Assembly: GCA_004172865.1 (NCBI GenBank) | Contig: SEBV01000011.1 | Span: 62,001-126,000, forward strand | Direction of reading: 5' to 3' | DNA from: Gammaproteobacteria bacterium | Lineage (GTDB): Bacteria; Pseudomonadota; Gammaproteobacteria; Pseudomonadales; Cellvibrionaceae | Length of the DNA stretch: 64,000 bases | In this document: positions 18,218 through 27,095 of the stretch, in pieces | How the letters are laid out: the number at the start of each line of letters is the position of its first letter | Numbering within the stretch: the stretch's first letter is position 1 | The notes under the pieces: model-generated | What the model was told of the DNA's origin: nothing | Seen by the model: the letters and a program-made list of their open reading frames with translations, nothing else | Databases searched by the model: none | Translations under genes and position numbers: made by a program

Positions 18218-19009
18218 CTAGTTCACTAGTGGCGACTCTTTTAATTTTTTTCGAGCTGTCGGCAATTTCGCAAGGCACTCAAAAAGTCTTTCCGCATAAA
18301 CAAACCCCACTCGTCTGATTGCTGCCTCATTGAAATAGAATAACAAAGACGTTAAAAGAGCGATAGAAACTGCAAAAGTGATGATTGCAGCCAACCCTGG
18401 ATTTAACAAGTGTGAAGGATGAAATTCAAAAGGATCAAACAATAGGACGTTGGCAGAGACTAGACTGTAAAAAATTCCAATTGATGAAGTCACTATACCC
18501 ACATACTTCATTCCTGCCATATTTCTATGAAATCCGTAGTTTATGTTTTCCTTGAATAGCAAAGATTTATTATCTCTGGTTAATTCTCTTAGTTTGCGAC
18601 CAACCCCTATATAAATATCATCAGCCTGAGACGGATTTGCAACTTCCTCCTCCGCCGTAGGCATTGAGATCTCAAGTTTCGATTTAATAAGATCTCTATA
18701 GCGTTGCTTGGTGAAGCTATCTAGAAATTGGTCTCTATATCGCAGACAAATAGTTGTCGGCATACCACCCCACTCACGGATAAGCTTTTCCTCTAGGGAT
18801 TTACCCAACCCTCTAGCAACACTCCCAAGTGCAAAAATTGCTCCACACCCCGCCAGCAGAGTGATTACGCTGGTTAAAATTGGATGTTTGGGACCATAGA
18901 TACATAAGATTGGGAGCAATATAGGTAATGCCGTTAACAGACCTGGGATGATTCGAGCTTTTCGCTCATAAGGGTCACGCATTTGATCAATAATTTTTAA
19001 AAATGCCAT
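18218..19009 (-). CDS. Four-helix membrane protein of the ubiquitin-like operon
   Basis: The product is 263 residues with two N-terminal membrane helices (about 22-40 and 45-65), a cytoplasmic loop of about 100 residues, and two more helices (about 168-190 and 205-228). Both ends are charged. No enzyme motif is visible. It is the last gene of the minus-strand operon, 83 bases after the second MBL gene. Membrane proteins at this position in defence operons are often effectors that disrupt or depolarise the membrane (inference). The C-terminus (SPLVN) has no glycine tail, so it is not an obvious ubiquitin-like conjugation substrate. Confidence 0.65.
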   Translation of the reverse strand: MAFLKIIDQMRDPYERKARIIPGLLTALPILLPILCIYGPKHPILTSVITLLAGCGAIFALGSVARGLGKSLEEKLIREWGGMPTTICLRYRDQFLDSFTKQRYRDLIKSKLEISMPTAEEEVANPSQADDIYIGVGRKLRELTRDNKSLLFKENINYGFHRNMAGMKYVGIVTSSIGIFYSLVSANVLLFDPFEFHPSHLLNPGLAAIITFAVSIALLTSLLFYFNEAAIRRVGFVYAERLFECLAKLPTARKKLKESPLVN

Positions 19010-19092
19010 TCACTCATTCTCTTTTCTTTGGCGAATTATTTGGTTGTACAAAGGGATTTTTAGTCCATAACAGCTTTAATATTTTTCAAGCA

Positions 19093-20001
19093 TCACTCCA
19101 TGTTTTCAAGAGTATATTCCGTTTCAACATCAAGGCTTCCAAGATAATTATCGAATTTTGACTGTTGTTCATCATTAAAGTATCCGACCGAATAATTTTC
19201 ATTTGATACATAAAAATGAATTTTCCCATCTACACAATGCATCAAAATATCGCCCGCTTGGTTTTGTGTCAGCGTCTTGTAGCCGGTGTAGTAATGTAAG
19301 TGTCGTGATGGTGCCTCTCCAATTACGATAATTTGAGGGTCAAGTTTTTTCAACCAAGAATTTGGTATCTTGCCCGAATGTCGCCCATGATGAGAAGCAA
19401 ACACAACAGTTGTTTTTTTCAGATCAATATCATCAACGATACTTTCCATAAATTCCGTTTCCAAATCGCCTAACCAGAGGAAACTAGCGCTATCTTCAAC
19501 AGAATATCGAATTACAGCCGACGTATTATTGTAACTTTCCCCACCGTCACATTTTTCAAGCGCTTCAATAAAATGAGGGTTTTTTGTGTTAGGCCACAGG
19601 ACACTTATGCCTGATGTCTCCCTCCCATCACCACTTAAATTCATCCACTTTCTTTTACATCCTTTCTCAATGTAGTAAGCCTTATCGCTATCCCTCAATT
19701 GACAATACCGAATAAAAGAATCGGTTTTTTGATCTTTAATCGCCTGATTTTTTACCACATAAAAATTAGATATCGACATCTCATCATCTAACCATTGAAT
19801 CCCTCCAAAATGGTCTTGATCTGGATGAGTACAAATGAATCTGGTCACCTTTTTTGAATTACTTTCATATTTCAACTCACTGATGATTTCATCCTTATTT
19901 TCTTCGCTCAAATTACAATCAATGATAGTGAAGTTATCACTGTTGTGCTTGATATAAAACATATCTCCATTTCCAACAGAAAAACTTTTGACAACGGCCA
20001 T
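19093..20001 (-). CDS. ComEC/Rec2-like metallo-beta-lactamase-fold hydrolase (second copy)
   Basis: The product is 302 residues. It starts with SVGNGDMFYIK, the strand and loop that open ComEC-type MBL domains. The metal motif HPDQDH (H59, D61, D63, H64) is complete. LGDLETE supplies the later metal-bridging Asp and FASHHGRHSG the last His. Unlike ComEC it has no membrane segment or signal peptide, so it acts in the cytoplasm. Relatives are phosphodiesterases or nucleases. GAGGAG lies 9 bases upstream of ATG 20001. It is shorter than, and only distantly similar to, the MBL encoded by the first gene of the operon. Confidence 0.82.
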   Translation of the reverse strand: MAVVKSFSVGNGDMFYIKHNSDNFTIIDCNLSEENKDEIISELKYESNSKKVTRFICTHPDQDHFGGIQWLDDEMSISNFYVVKNQAIKDQKTDSFIRYCQLRDSDKAYYIEKGCKRKWMNLSGDGRETSGISVLWPNTKNPHFIEALEKCDGGESYNNTSAVIRYSVEDSASFLWLGDLETEFMESIVDDIDLKKTTVVFASHHGRHSGKIPNSWLKKLDPQIIVIGEAPSRHLHYYTGYKTLTQNQAGDILMHCVDGKIHFYVSNENYSVGYFNDEQQSKFDNYLGSLDVETEYTLENME

Positions 20002-20105
20002 GTGCGAGGTCTCCTCATTTAAATTTCATTTATTTTTGCATGCATTAATTATCAAAATCCATATTTCCACATATGGATTACTACCACGCCATTACAACTG
20101 AATTG

Positions 20106-20543
20106 TCATTTAGCATCGTTTAGTACGTAACCAATACCAGCAAGTATCAATACCCCCTGGACAGCATTAACGACTTGCGAACTGACAGATTTATCGTAAA
20201 CAGCTCGATTCACAAAACACTCGCAATTATTAGCAATCAGGTCGTATTGATTATTAGCATTCAATTTAAGCTCGGACATGGCCCTCTTAGCTACCTGAAG
20301 ACTCTCAAACTGGCCATCGTTTGGCCGAACCACAATATTTCCATTATTCACATATCGATTGAAGAAGTTTTTATACGTACTCACTTGGTAGCCATGTTCC
20401 ATCAATTCCGCGATATAAACTTGTCCGTTAATCAATGATTTACCCAAAATGAGCCCGTGATGTTTTGGCCCCGAATGACCTAGTTCTTTCGTAATTGCAC
20501 CAACAATACGGCAACCAGTTACATCAATCTGTTGAAAATACAT
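20106..20543 (-). CDS. LRAT-like (permuted NlpC/P60) protein with C-terminal membrane anchor
   Basis: The product is 145 residues. KHHGLILG (H28/H29) and NNCECFVNRAV (C107) reproduce the His and the NCEHFV-type Cys motif of lecithin:retinol acyltransferase-like domains. A hydrophobic helix follows at about 124-140 and could be a tail anchor, as in the HRASLS/PLAAT phospholipases of eukaryotes. Such domains act on lipids as acyltransferases or phospholipase A, or as cysteine peptidases. In this operon it is the best candidate for a membrane-damaging effector (inference). The ribosome-binding site is weak; the gene starts 27 bases after the upstream stop. Confidence 0.7.
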   Translation of the reverse strand: MYFQQIDVTGCRIVGAITKELGHSGPKHHGLILGKSLINGQVYIAELMEHGYQVSTYKNFFNRYVNNGNIVVRPNDGQFESLQVAKRAMSELKLNANNQYDLIANNCECFVNRAVYDKSVSSQVVNAVQGVLILAGIGYVLNDAK

Positions 20544-20570
20544 AGTTTTAGTAACCGCAGAAAGTTAGAT

Positions 20571-21047
20571 TTATGGTTGAGTATCGGGTGACGAAATAGT
20601 GGGTTTGGGTGCGCTAGAATTTTCGATGCCCCAAATTGTTTTTGCGATATCTTCTATTTTTACAAAAAATTTATCGACGTTATATCCGGCCACAAAAGCC
20701 AGCGCTAAAAAACCTATTTCACTAGAATCTGAATTTGATTTCGATTCTAGAATTAACAAACCTGCGCTAAGAAATAAATAACTGACTCCACCTGATACTA
20801 TGCTAGTTACTGGTCTTAAGAAATACCAAATATGCCAAGCTGGGTCCCAACGTTTATAAACACACTTATTTAAATACATTGCCCTCAGGCAATAAACGCA
20901 TCCACCAATACATGCGACCGCTACACACATCAACGGCACTTTTAGAGAATTGTAAGGTGCTGGTAAAAACTCCAAGCTTATTCCTGTGATGGCTACAACA
21001 GACCCCAACAGCATCGTGAACAAATAAATCAAAATTAACGCCAGCAT
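20571..21047 (-). CDS. Small membrane protein, 158 aa
   Basis: Four hydrophobic segments can be seen (about residues 1-20, 33-55, 85-105 and 112-128), then a soluble tail rich in Pro and Ser. No motif is recognised. The ATG at 21047 has AAGGGGA upstream and is preferred over a TTG at 21065. It lies about 20 bases downstream of the E2-E1-JAB stop codon, inside the same operon. It may serve as a pore or anchor for the soluble partners. Confidence 0.65.
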   Translation of the reverse strand: MLALILIYLFTMLLGSVVAITGISLEFLPAPYNSLKVPLMCVAVACIGGCVYCLRAMYLNKCVYKRWDPAWHIWYFLRPVTSIVSGGVSYLFLSAGLLILESKSNSDSSEIGFLALAFVAGYNVDKFFVKIEDIAKTIWGIENSSAPKPTISSPDTQP

Positions 21048-21068
21048 TACAATTCCCCTTTCCAATTA

Positions 21069-23330
21069 TCACGATGCATAAATAGAAACCTCCGTATCTC
21101 CCACTATTAACATTAGGCCTGGAAGCCCATCTCTTGCCATAAGATCCGATAAACCATTTAATAATTTATTATCATCGGCACTAGGTTTGGTTGAATAACC
21201 ATTTGGATGGGAATGCCACTCACCAACGTAATCAACAATATTGGCCGTTTTTTGCAGGACATCTTTTAGTAAATCTTCTTGACCCTCTCTGCCACGAATA
21301 AAATGTGAAGTTCCGGATTTACTGTCTTCGGGAGCGTCAACAATATCAACGATTAAAATGCTTTTACTAGGCATATCAGTGACGCCCAGAATAATGCCGC
21401 CAGTTTCCTGAGGTAGAGCCTCCTTCCGTAATCGATTGAGCTTCTCAGTGATGGCATCATCATAAATCACAATCCATTCACCGCATTGTTGAGTACTAAC
21501 AGGATGCAACTCTATTTCATTGGCCGTCACTGCCCCTGTTTTCTCGTTCACCACCCACACGCAGGCCCGTGCATTGCTACTCAACACATTTACTCTTAAT
21601 TGACTTGATAATATCCCAGCATGTAAATGAATACGCTCGTAGGGCAGTCGCACGGAAATATCACGACAACCCCCGCCAACCCAAACATCTCCAAAATGAT
21701 TTTTGAGATGATCTACTCCCCAATCGCTGTTCAAAATAGCGCGGTAATATTGTCCCTCTATCGCAGAGGCGCGAACCGTACGGTTAGAATCCTCTAATAA
21801 CATTACGCATCCGTTTCCGGATGGAGTGAGGAAAAGACTGGCAACCCTGGGAACATTATCGCGACTTGATAAGTCGCGAGGCGCGTAAAAAGTTGTCGTA
21901 ACATCAACCAATAAAGTTGCATCCGAAAATGCTTGAGAGAGTTGATCGTTTGAATCTGTAATATTGCCCACGATGGGAATTGGCACAGGATTATTAGGGT
22001 AAATCTGAGCTGCAATTTGTTGAACTACGACCGATTTAGGCATACCTAATTGTTCATCAATACCGACGTGACGCGGAATGTTATGAGTCAATAATTGATC
22101 TGGATCAACAAAAGTCCAATCCCCCCAGCCCTGACGAATCCATATTTCGGCAAGCAATCCACCAAGCGAACCTACACCAGCCAAGATTGCTTTGAACTCA
22201 GCACTTGTAGGCTCTATAGATGAAATGTCGAGGGCTTGTCGTCGCCCCATAGCCACTCTGATCTCAACAGGTTGAACGGGAATTGCTCTCCATTTATCAC
22301 TTGATGGAACGTCATCTGGTTGCCCAATCAAGTGAGTATGAAAATACCGGCCTTTGTCATCCGGCTTATCAATAAGATCAAGTGATTGCGCCAAATCAAA
22401 TAGTGAAATGGTCAACGCATAACCAAGAACGTCATATCGCTCTATAGAGCCGTCTCTAATTCTTGGCACAGATACCAATATCAGAACGCCATTTTTTGGT
22501 TCATGCTTTTTTGATATCCCCTCAGGTCGATCAATCATTTGAATGATTACTTGTTTTAATGGACCGTAGAGATCACTGTTCCAAGTAACAAGTTTGTTAT
22601 GAAGAGCCCCAATATTTTCAGGGAAAGATGCCACTTCCATAGAGGTAACGCCTTCAACCAATATTGGAAGAACACAAAATCCTTTAACACCCGCCTCTTT
22701 AACTTGTTCTGATGTGGCTGACCAAGCACGGAGAGTAATCGGGACATTCGGTGGAGAGTTTATCTCTTCAAGAATTAAAAACTTATCCTTGGAGTTTGCA
22801 AACTCAAGGTGATTTGAGGGCAATATGACCTGGAACGAGGACATGTAAAAAAGCTGCTCTAGCGGCTGGTCGGCTCGGTGTAGACGAAGCTCAGACGATT
22901 CCCTCAGCCACCAAAACATTCGGTGCAAAAAGCGTTCAGCAGTCCATCCTCGCTGAATACTATTCCAGCTTGCGTTATACAAGCATAAAGCGCGAGGTGA
23001 GTCATGCGGTGTTGGATGTTGATGAGAAAGCGCTGGAAATGCCCTTCGCAATGGCCGAACCACGACCGGAATACGATTGTCTGGCGTAACAGTAATTGCT
23101 AAACGCTCATTGCGAAAAATTCCTGCGACATTCCCATGGGCTACCGTTCCATCACCAGCTTCAATGACGATAACTTCCTCTCTCCCTGCTGCCGAATCAT
23201 GAATACGGCACTCAATGAGTTCTATATAACGATTCGCCTTGCATGCCCGAACAAGCGAAAGCGCCATTGGAAATGAAAGATCGTCCTCACAATTTGGACA
23301 AACAGATCCTATTTCATAAAATTCACTCAT
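21069..23330 (-). CDS. E2-E1-JAB triple fusion (ubiquitin-like conjugation and deconjugation enzyme)
   Basis: The product is 753 residues. An E2-like domain ends with SPRALCLYNASW; C116 in ALCLY followed by a W and a long helix is the layout of bacterial E2 domains such as in CBASS Cap2. Residues about 160-365 form a linking domain. A ThiF/E1 domain starts with AGVGSLGG (384-391), FVDPD (D409, D411) and HNIPRH (N417, R420), the ATP and Mg contacts; C508 or C555 could be the E1 cysteine. The JAB/JAMM peptidase has E642 (QETGG), H706-S-H708-P and S717-x-x-D720, a complete zinc motif. It overlaps the upstream MBL gene by 8 bases. No ubiquitin-like protein is encoded nearby, so the modifier is unknown. 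Confidence 0.9.
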   Translation of the reverse strand: MSEFYEIGSVCPNCEDDLSFPMALSLVRACKANRYIELIECRIHDSAAGREEVIVIEAGDGTVAHGNVAGIFRNERLAITVTPDNRIPVVVRPLRRAFPALSHQHPTPHDSPRALCLYNASWNSIQRGWTAERFLHRMFWWLRESSELRLHRADQPLEQLFYMSSFQVILPSNHLEFANSKDKFLILEEINSPPNVPITLRAWSATSEQVKEAGVKGFCVLPILVEGVTSMEVASFPENIGALHNKLVTWNSDLYGPLKQVIIQMIDRPEGISKKHEPKNGVLILVSVPRIRDGSIERYDVLGYALTISLFDLAQSLDLIDKPDDKGRYFHTHLIGQPDDVPSSDKWRAIPVQPVEIRVAMGRRQALDISSIEPTSAEFKAILAGVGSLGGLLAEIWIRQGWGDWTFVDPDQLLTHNIPRHVGIDEQLGMPKSVVVQQIAAQIYPNNPVPIPIVGNITDSNDQLSQAFSDATLLVDVTTTFYAPRDLSSRDNVPRVASLFLTPSGNGCVMLLEDSNRTVRASAIEGQYYRAILNSDWGVDHLKNHFGDVWVGGGCRDISVRLPYERIHLHAGILSSQLRVNVLSSNARACVWVVNEKTGAVTANEIELHPVSTQQCGEWIVIYDDAITEKLNRLRKEALPQETGGIILGVTDMPSKSILIVDIVDAPEDSKSGTSHFIRGREGQEDLLKDVLQKTANIVDYVGEWHSHPNGYSTKPSADDNKLLNGLSDLMARDGLPGLMLIVGDTEVSIYAS

Positions 23331-24510
23331 TCAGGTGGCCAGCACGTGGTGCAGCAGTTGCCACAGCACTGCTAGTTATCCCTAGCAAACCTACACCAGC
23401 TCGAACTAATGTGCCCCCAGATTTAATCTCAAACTCAAGCGTTTCTGACGGATCTTCATCGGCAGTACAAAGAAATACTCCGTCCACAGGTTTCAAGATT
23501 GCCTTGTATTCCCGCTTTGCCCGGATACATGGAGGGTCTACATCATCGTCAAGGATTTCCTTGCTACTAGATACAATTGTTGCACCTGCGCGGGCTTGAC
23601 CAAGGGCACTGCGAGCGTCAGGACACACTTCAGCATCTTCTTTGTATTTGGACCAACTGTCGGGGGAAAGTGAATGCCAGGAGCAATGATGTGGCGCCAG
23701 CAATAAATCATAAGCCAACACATCTGAGTTATCTTTATTTTGAGTCCATAAGCGTCGCCAGATTTCCACTTCAGCATCTCCTCCGGTTAGAAAGCGCGTA
23801 CGAGATGAGGAATTTTGCGAGGCGAAAATTTCCATATTCAGTATTACACTAGAATGATTTTTCGATAAGGTTTCCTCCACCTCGTCATCCTCTTGTCGTG
23901 GCATCGGAGCAAGTAGGCGCGCTGAAAAGTATGCTGAGCTTGCACTATTTCGGTTAATAGTCGAGAAGGTGTCCCCACATTTGATCAAAATTGAAACCAA
24001 ATCGTCCGTCTTACCATCTTCATCCTCACCCATGATCAGAATTTGATTGCCAACTATCGCTGATCGATATAGTTGCCAATGCTCCACGCGCCTCCATGCT
24101 TCTGCATTAAATGCTTTAGCATCCGCACAGAGCGTATGGTTTTTAGAGTGACGACGAAAAACCATTGGTGACGACCAAAGCTCACGAATAATGATCCGCT
24201 TTTCCCCATCTGGAAGTCTATCGTCGGGGTATTCATCTGGATCACCCAACCAGAAATGATTACTTAAACCGGTGCAGTGGTCTTTATCCGGATGACTGAG
24301 AAGAAATACGTTAACAAACGGGCGACCTTTGTCATCTTTAAGAAGCCGTTTTCGTAAGGCCTTAGCTACATCCGGTGTCGAATCAGACGGGTCGTCAGCG
24401 GCGACGCGAATATTGCTATCAATGAGAATTGTAGTTACATCAAAATCTGCCAACCTAATGAGCGTCATATCGCCACAGCCGACAGAAAAGAAAGTTATTT
24501 TAGCCGCCAT
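23323..24510 (-). CDS. ComEC/Rec2-like metallo-beta-lactamase-fold hydrolase (first gene of operon)
   Basis: The product is 395 residues from ATG 24510, which has an excellent GGAGGA site 4 bases upstream; longer in-frame starts lack one. FFSVGCGDMTLIR opens the fold, HPDKDH (H73, D75, D77, H78) is the metal motif, LTGGDAEVE and APHHCSWHS provide later ligands. An insertion of about 150 residues separates these halves. A hydrophobic stretch near the C-terminus (VGLLGITSSAVATAA) could touch the membrane. It is the promoter-proximal gene, and its stop overlaps the start of the E2-E1-JAB gene, so their products are likely made in fixed ratio. Confidence 0.85.
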   Translation of the reverse strand: MAAKITFFSVGCGDMTLIRLADFDVTTILIDSNIRVAADDPSDSTPDVAKALRKRLLKDDKGRPFVNVFLLSHPDKDHCTGLSNHFWLGDPDEYPDDRLPDGEKRIIIRELWSSPMVFRRHSKNHTLCADAKAFNAEAWRRVEHWQLYRSAIVGNQILIMGEDEDGKTDDLVSILIKCGDTFSTINRNSASSAYFSARLLAPMPRQEDDEVEETLSKNHSSVILNMEIFASQNSSSRTRFLTGGDAEVEIWRRLWTQNKDNSDVLAYDLLLAPHHCSWHSLSPDSWSKYKEDAEVCPDARSALGQARAGATIVSSSKEILDDDVDPPCIRAKREYKAILKPVDGVFLCTADEDPSETLEFEIKSGGTLVRAGVGLLGITSSAVATAAPRAGHLNE

Positions 24511-24886
24511 AAGATCCTCCGAGGCGCTTGCTATTATTTTGGATGCCTCAAAAAGAATTGGCACAGAATTCATTACCTTTTCGTTATGTGGGCTAGTTCA
24601 CATATATCAAGGAGAGGAATCTAACGACACCTAGAACATTTCGGAGTAAATAAGGCTCGCGGTTTCGATTAAACGGTTATATTTAATCAAAAATGCAGTA
24701 AGGAGCGGCATGCTATGCATCCTCACGCTTAAAGCATTTTTATAGAAGAGGCTAATGCATGAGTGAGTCAAGCAAGTACTTTTACGCGAGCAAATGATTT
24801 AGTTAAATGCGGAAAAAGACCATCTATCAACGGCTTAGCCCGCGTGACGGGCGAACCTTTTTTGTTTATGTCTTGTTCGGTTTCCA
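24511..24886 (-). promoter_or_regulatory. Upstream region of the E2-E1-JAB operon
   Basis: This 376-base gap precedes the first MBL gene and follows the cyclase-like gene on the same strand. It must contain the operon promoter, but I could not identify clear -35/-10 boxes. GGAGGA next to the MBL start is the only strong signal. Confidence 0.4.
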
Positions 24887-25645
24887 TCAATAAGCGCCGA
24901 GTTGAGCATGTTCAATCGACGTTTGTTCAGAGAGCATTGAGATAAGTGGAGCATACTTTTCTTTTAATAAAGGGCTCGATATGTTGTTAGCCATTGTTTG
25001 TAAATTAGATATTAATACACGCCTTTCTTCATCTGATCGGCTTAGCTTATACGGATCAAGAACAACGTATCCATCCACGTCTTTTCGAAAATTGGTAATT
25101 AGGTGATCAGTAATATCACTAGGGTAGTCGGTGGAAAGATCTGCGAGAACCCTATTTAATTTAGACGAGACGATCACGCTAGATACTCTTGCGATTTCCG
25201 ATTCAAGGCGATATGCATTAATAAATGCAGGGCCTATTAGTTCGTTGTGGTCCCAATAAATATCACCAAAATCAATAGCCCCTCGTAGGGTATAACCTCG
25301 TTCTATAGCCGCGCGCCAAACTTCACGAATATTTACAACCAAAGCTTCCAGTCCCAGAGTCACATCTCCAATAATGAGTTTCGGCTCCAGCCCAAACGCT
25401 ATCGTTATACTGTCTGACACCGTATTAACACGACATACGTAACTACGAACAGAAGATTGTGAAGTTGGCCCTTCATCTTCCTTGTCATCAAATATAGGTA
25501 ATGCCGCTTTGATCGCCAGAAGCTTATCTAAGGGGTTAGACTCAACCGCATGCCAGTTTGTCAAAATATCTTGCGAGAAGCCGAGGATGTCTAAAAAGCA
25601 GACGTAACCCAAACCTTTAAAATGTTTTGTATTACCAAGTCGCAA
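24887..25645 (-). CDS. Class III nucleotide cyclase-like protein (Pycsar cyclase-like)
   Basis: The product is 252 residues. CFLDILGF (D19) and VNTVSDSITIAF (D78) match the two metal-binding Asp positions of class III cyclases. RGAIDFGDIY (121-130) and IGPAFINAYRLE (137-148) correspond to the RxGxxxG and GxxVNxAxRLE motifs. The compact single-domain form and FLDxLGF opening recall PycC cyclases of Pycsar systems, which make cCMP or cUMP on infection. I prefer TTG 25645 as start because AAGGAG lies 7 bases upstream; the ATG at 25669 precedes that site. No TIR or cyclic-nucleotide-binding effector is adjacent; the neighbours are a PIN protein and the MBL operon. Confidence 0.62.
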   Translation of the reverse strand: MRLGNTKHFKGLGYVCFLDILGFSQDILTNWHAVESNPLDKLLAIKAALPIFDDKEDEGPTSQSSVRSYVCRVNTVSDSITIAFGLEPKLIIGDVTLGLEALVVNIREVWRAAIERGYTLRGAIDFGDIYWDHNELIGPAFINAYRLESEIARVSSVIVSSKLNRVLADLSTDYPSDITDHLITNFRKDVDGYVVLDPYKLSRSDEERRVLISNLQTMANNISSPLLKEKYAPLISMLSEQTSIEHAQLGAY

Positions 25646-25869
25646 TAGCAATCTCCTTAAAATAACCACATTTGATTATCGCGCTGACGAAATAGAAATT
25701 AGTAATCTAGATCGTGATGCATTTTTTACTTTCCTGACCTAATCTTGCGTTGGTTCTGACAACCTTTACAACAGCTAGAATTGGGCGCTAATAGCTTATC
25801 CACGAACAGATTAACTTGCTCATGAATAAGTTTTATACCCGTCCAAGAAATTCCCTTCCAGAACAATAT

Positions 25870-26958
25870 TTAGTGCTGTGATTTGATGATAGTTCCATTG
25901 GCATCGTTTAGATCGAACCCAGAAGACTCAAACGTTATCTCGGAAATAGCGGCATTAACTGGAAGACCATCTGTGAAATCAATCGATAAAAAACACACAT
26001 ATCGTTCGTCATGAATTCGTGCAAATGAATGCTGAACCACAAAAACATATTCTCGATCTTCAGGGTCCCAAGGTGAACCATCATAATCAGAGTAGGTAAA
26101 CTCAGCCAATATTTGAGCGGAAAACTCAATCTCGTACGTAGCTTCATCTCTCGTAGCATTTATGATTTTATAGCTTTCAATTTTTACGGATTTAATGTCA
26201 ATACCTGTTACTTCAATATCTATTCCCTCACTGTTATCTGCGTAAAATTCAGAGTCACGCATTTTGTCAGTGATTGTGGATGTCATATCCTCAATATTAT
26301 CTGCAATAAATTGGTCTCCAATTTTTGCAGGCTCCACCAGCACTTCTTCAGTACGAACCACTAGGTCCAGCAACTCTTCAATCGTATGTAAATGATGTAA
26401 ATTTTTATACTGCTCAGCATAATTTTTTAAATCTTGGTCGTTGCTTATTATGTAAAGTTCATGCTGCCTTCTTTCTGCTGCCTTTACTACTGCCTCTATA
26501 GCGAAGGCATCCGGGAATTCTGATTTTTTTTTGCCACTACCAAAAGGCGCATTAGACAAAAAATACATTTCAAATATATTTTCTATTTTTACTCCTTCAA
26601 ATGTGACAATTTCAACTTGCTCATTATCTAAGAAAGAGTTGAATCGTCCTACTGCTTGTTCATATATCTGATCTACATTCACTTTTTGAAATATTTGATA
26701 ACAAGGAAGGTCAGGAGCATTTCTCAAAAACATTGCGTCTCGCTGAAATATTTTCAACTTGCTATGGGCATCATTTGATCTTTCTCGAATCTGACTTTTT
26801 ATTTCATTCACCGTGATGCTCGATAACAAAAGATGAAGCCGATTATATTCGAGATGTTCTTCAAGCTGCTTTAATGTATGTTCGCCAAATTGGTAGTTCT
26901 TACTTCTAAATACTTCCGTATCGACGAAAACCAATCTTGTTTTTAGTTCAATAGTCAT
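25870..26958 (-). CDS. PIN-domain (DUF4935-like) ribonuclease with unknown C-terminal domain
   Basis: The product is 362 residues. The first 180 form a PIN domain: VFVDTEVF (D13), NEIKSQI (E52), FPDAFAIEAV (D150) and ISNDQDLKNY (D174/D176), a complete set of acidic metal ligands. The insert between these motifs is typical of DUF4935 proteins. Residues about 230-362 are a separate beta-rich domain that I do not recognise and that may sense a ligand. GAGGA precedes ATG 26958. It is transcribed in the same direction as the cyclase-like gene, 225 bases upstream. PIN proteins cleave RNA; here it stands without an obvious antitoxin. Confidence 0.75.
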   Translation of the reverse strand: MTIELKTRLVFVDTEVFRSKNYQFGEHTLKQLEEHLEYNRLHLLLSSITVNEIKSQIRERSNDAHSKLKIFQRDAMFLRNAPDLPCYQIFQKVNVDQIYEQAVGRFNSFLDNEQVEIVTFEGVKIENIFEMYFLSNAPFGSGKKKSEFPDAFAIEAVVKAAERRQHELYIISNDQDLKNYAEQYKNLHHLHTIEELLDLVVRTEEVLVEPAKIGDQFIADNIEDMTSTITDKMRDSEFYADNSEGIDIEVTGIDIKSVKIESYKIINATRDEATYEIEFSAQILAEFTYSDYDGSPWDPEDREYVFVVQHSFARIHDERYVCFLSIDFTDGLPVNAAISEITFESSGFDLNDANGTIIKSQH

Positions 26959-27095
26959 AAGTCCTCAGGTTACTAGATGCGTTAACTAAAATAATAATAT
27001 CTTATGGACAAGTTTAGATCAGAAATAATTTTCATCACAATATTCGCTTTTTCACAGCTCCGAAAAATTATGAATGAGCGCCGAGCTATTAAAAA

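Noticed and set aside
21069-24510. Type II CBASS (Cap2/Cap3)
   Set aside because: E1, E2 and JAB functions are present but there is no CD-NTase gene in or near the operon, and the domains are fused rather than on separate Cap2 and Cap3 chains.
24763-24945. Plus-strand frame of 60 residues between the cyclase and MBL genes
   Set aside because: It overlaps the 3' end of the cyclase-like gene and lacks coding character.
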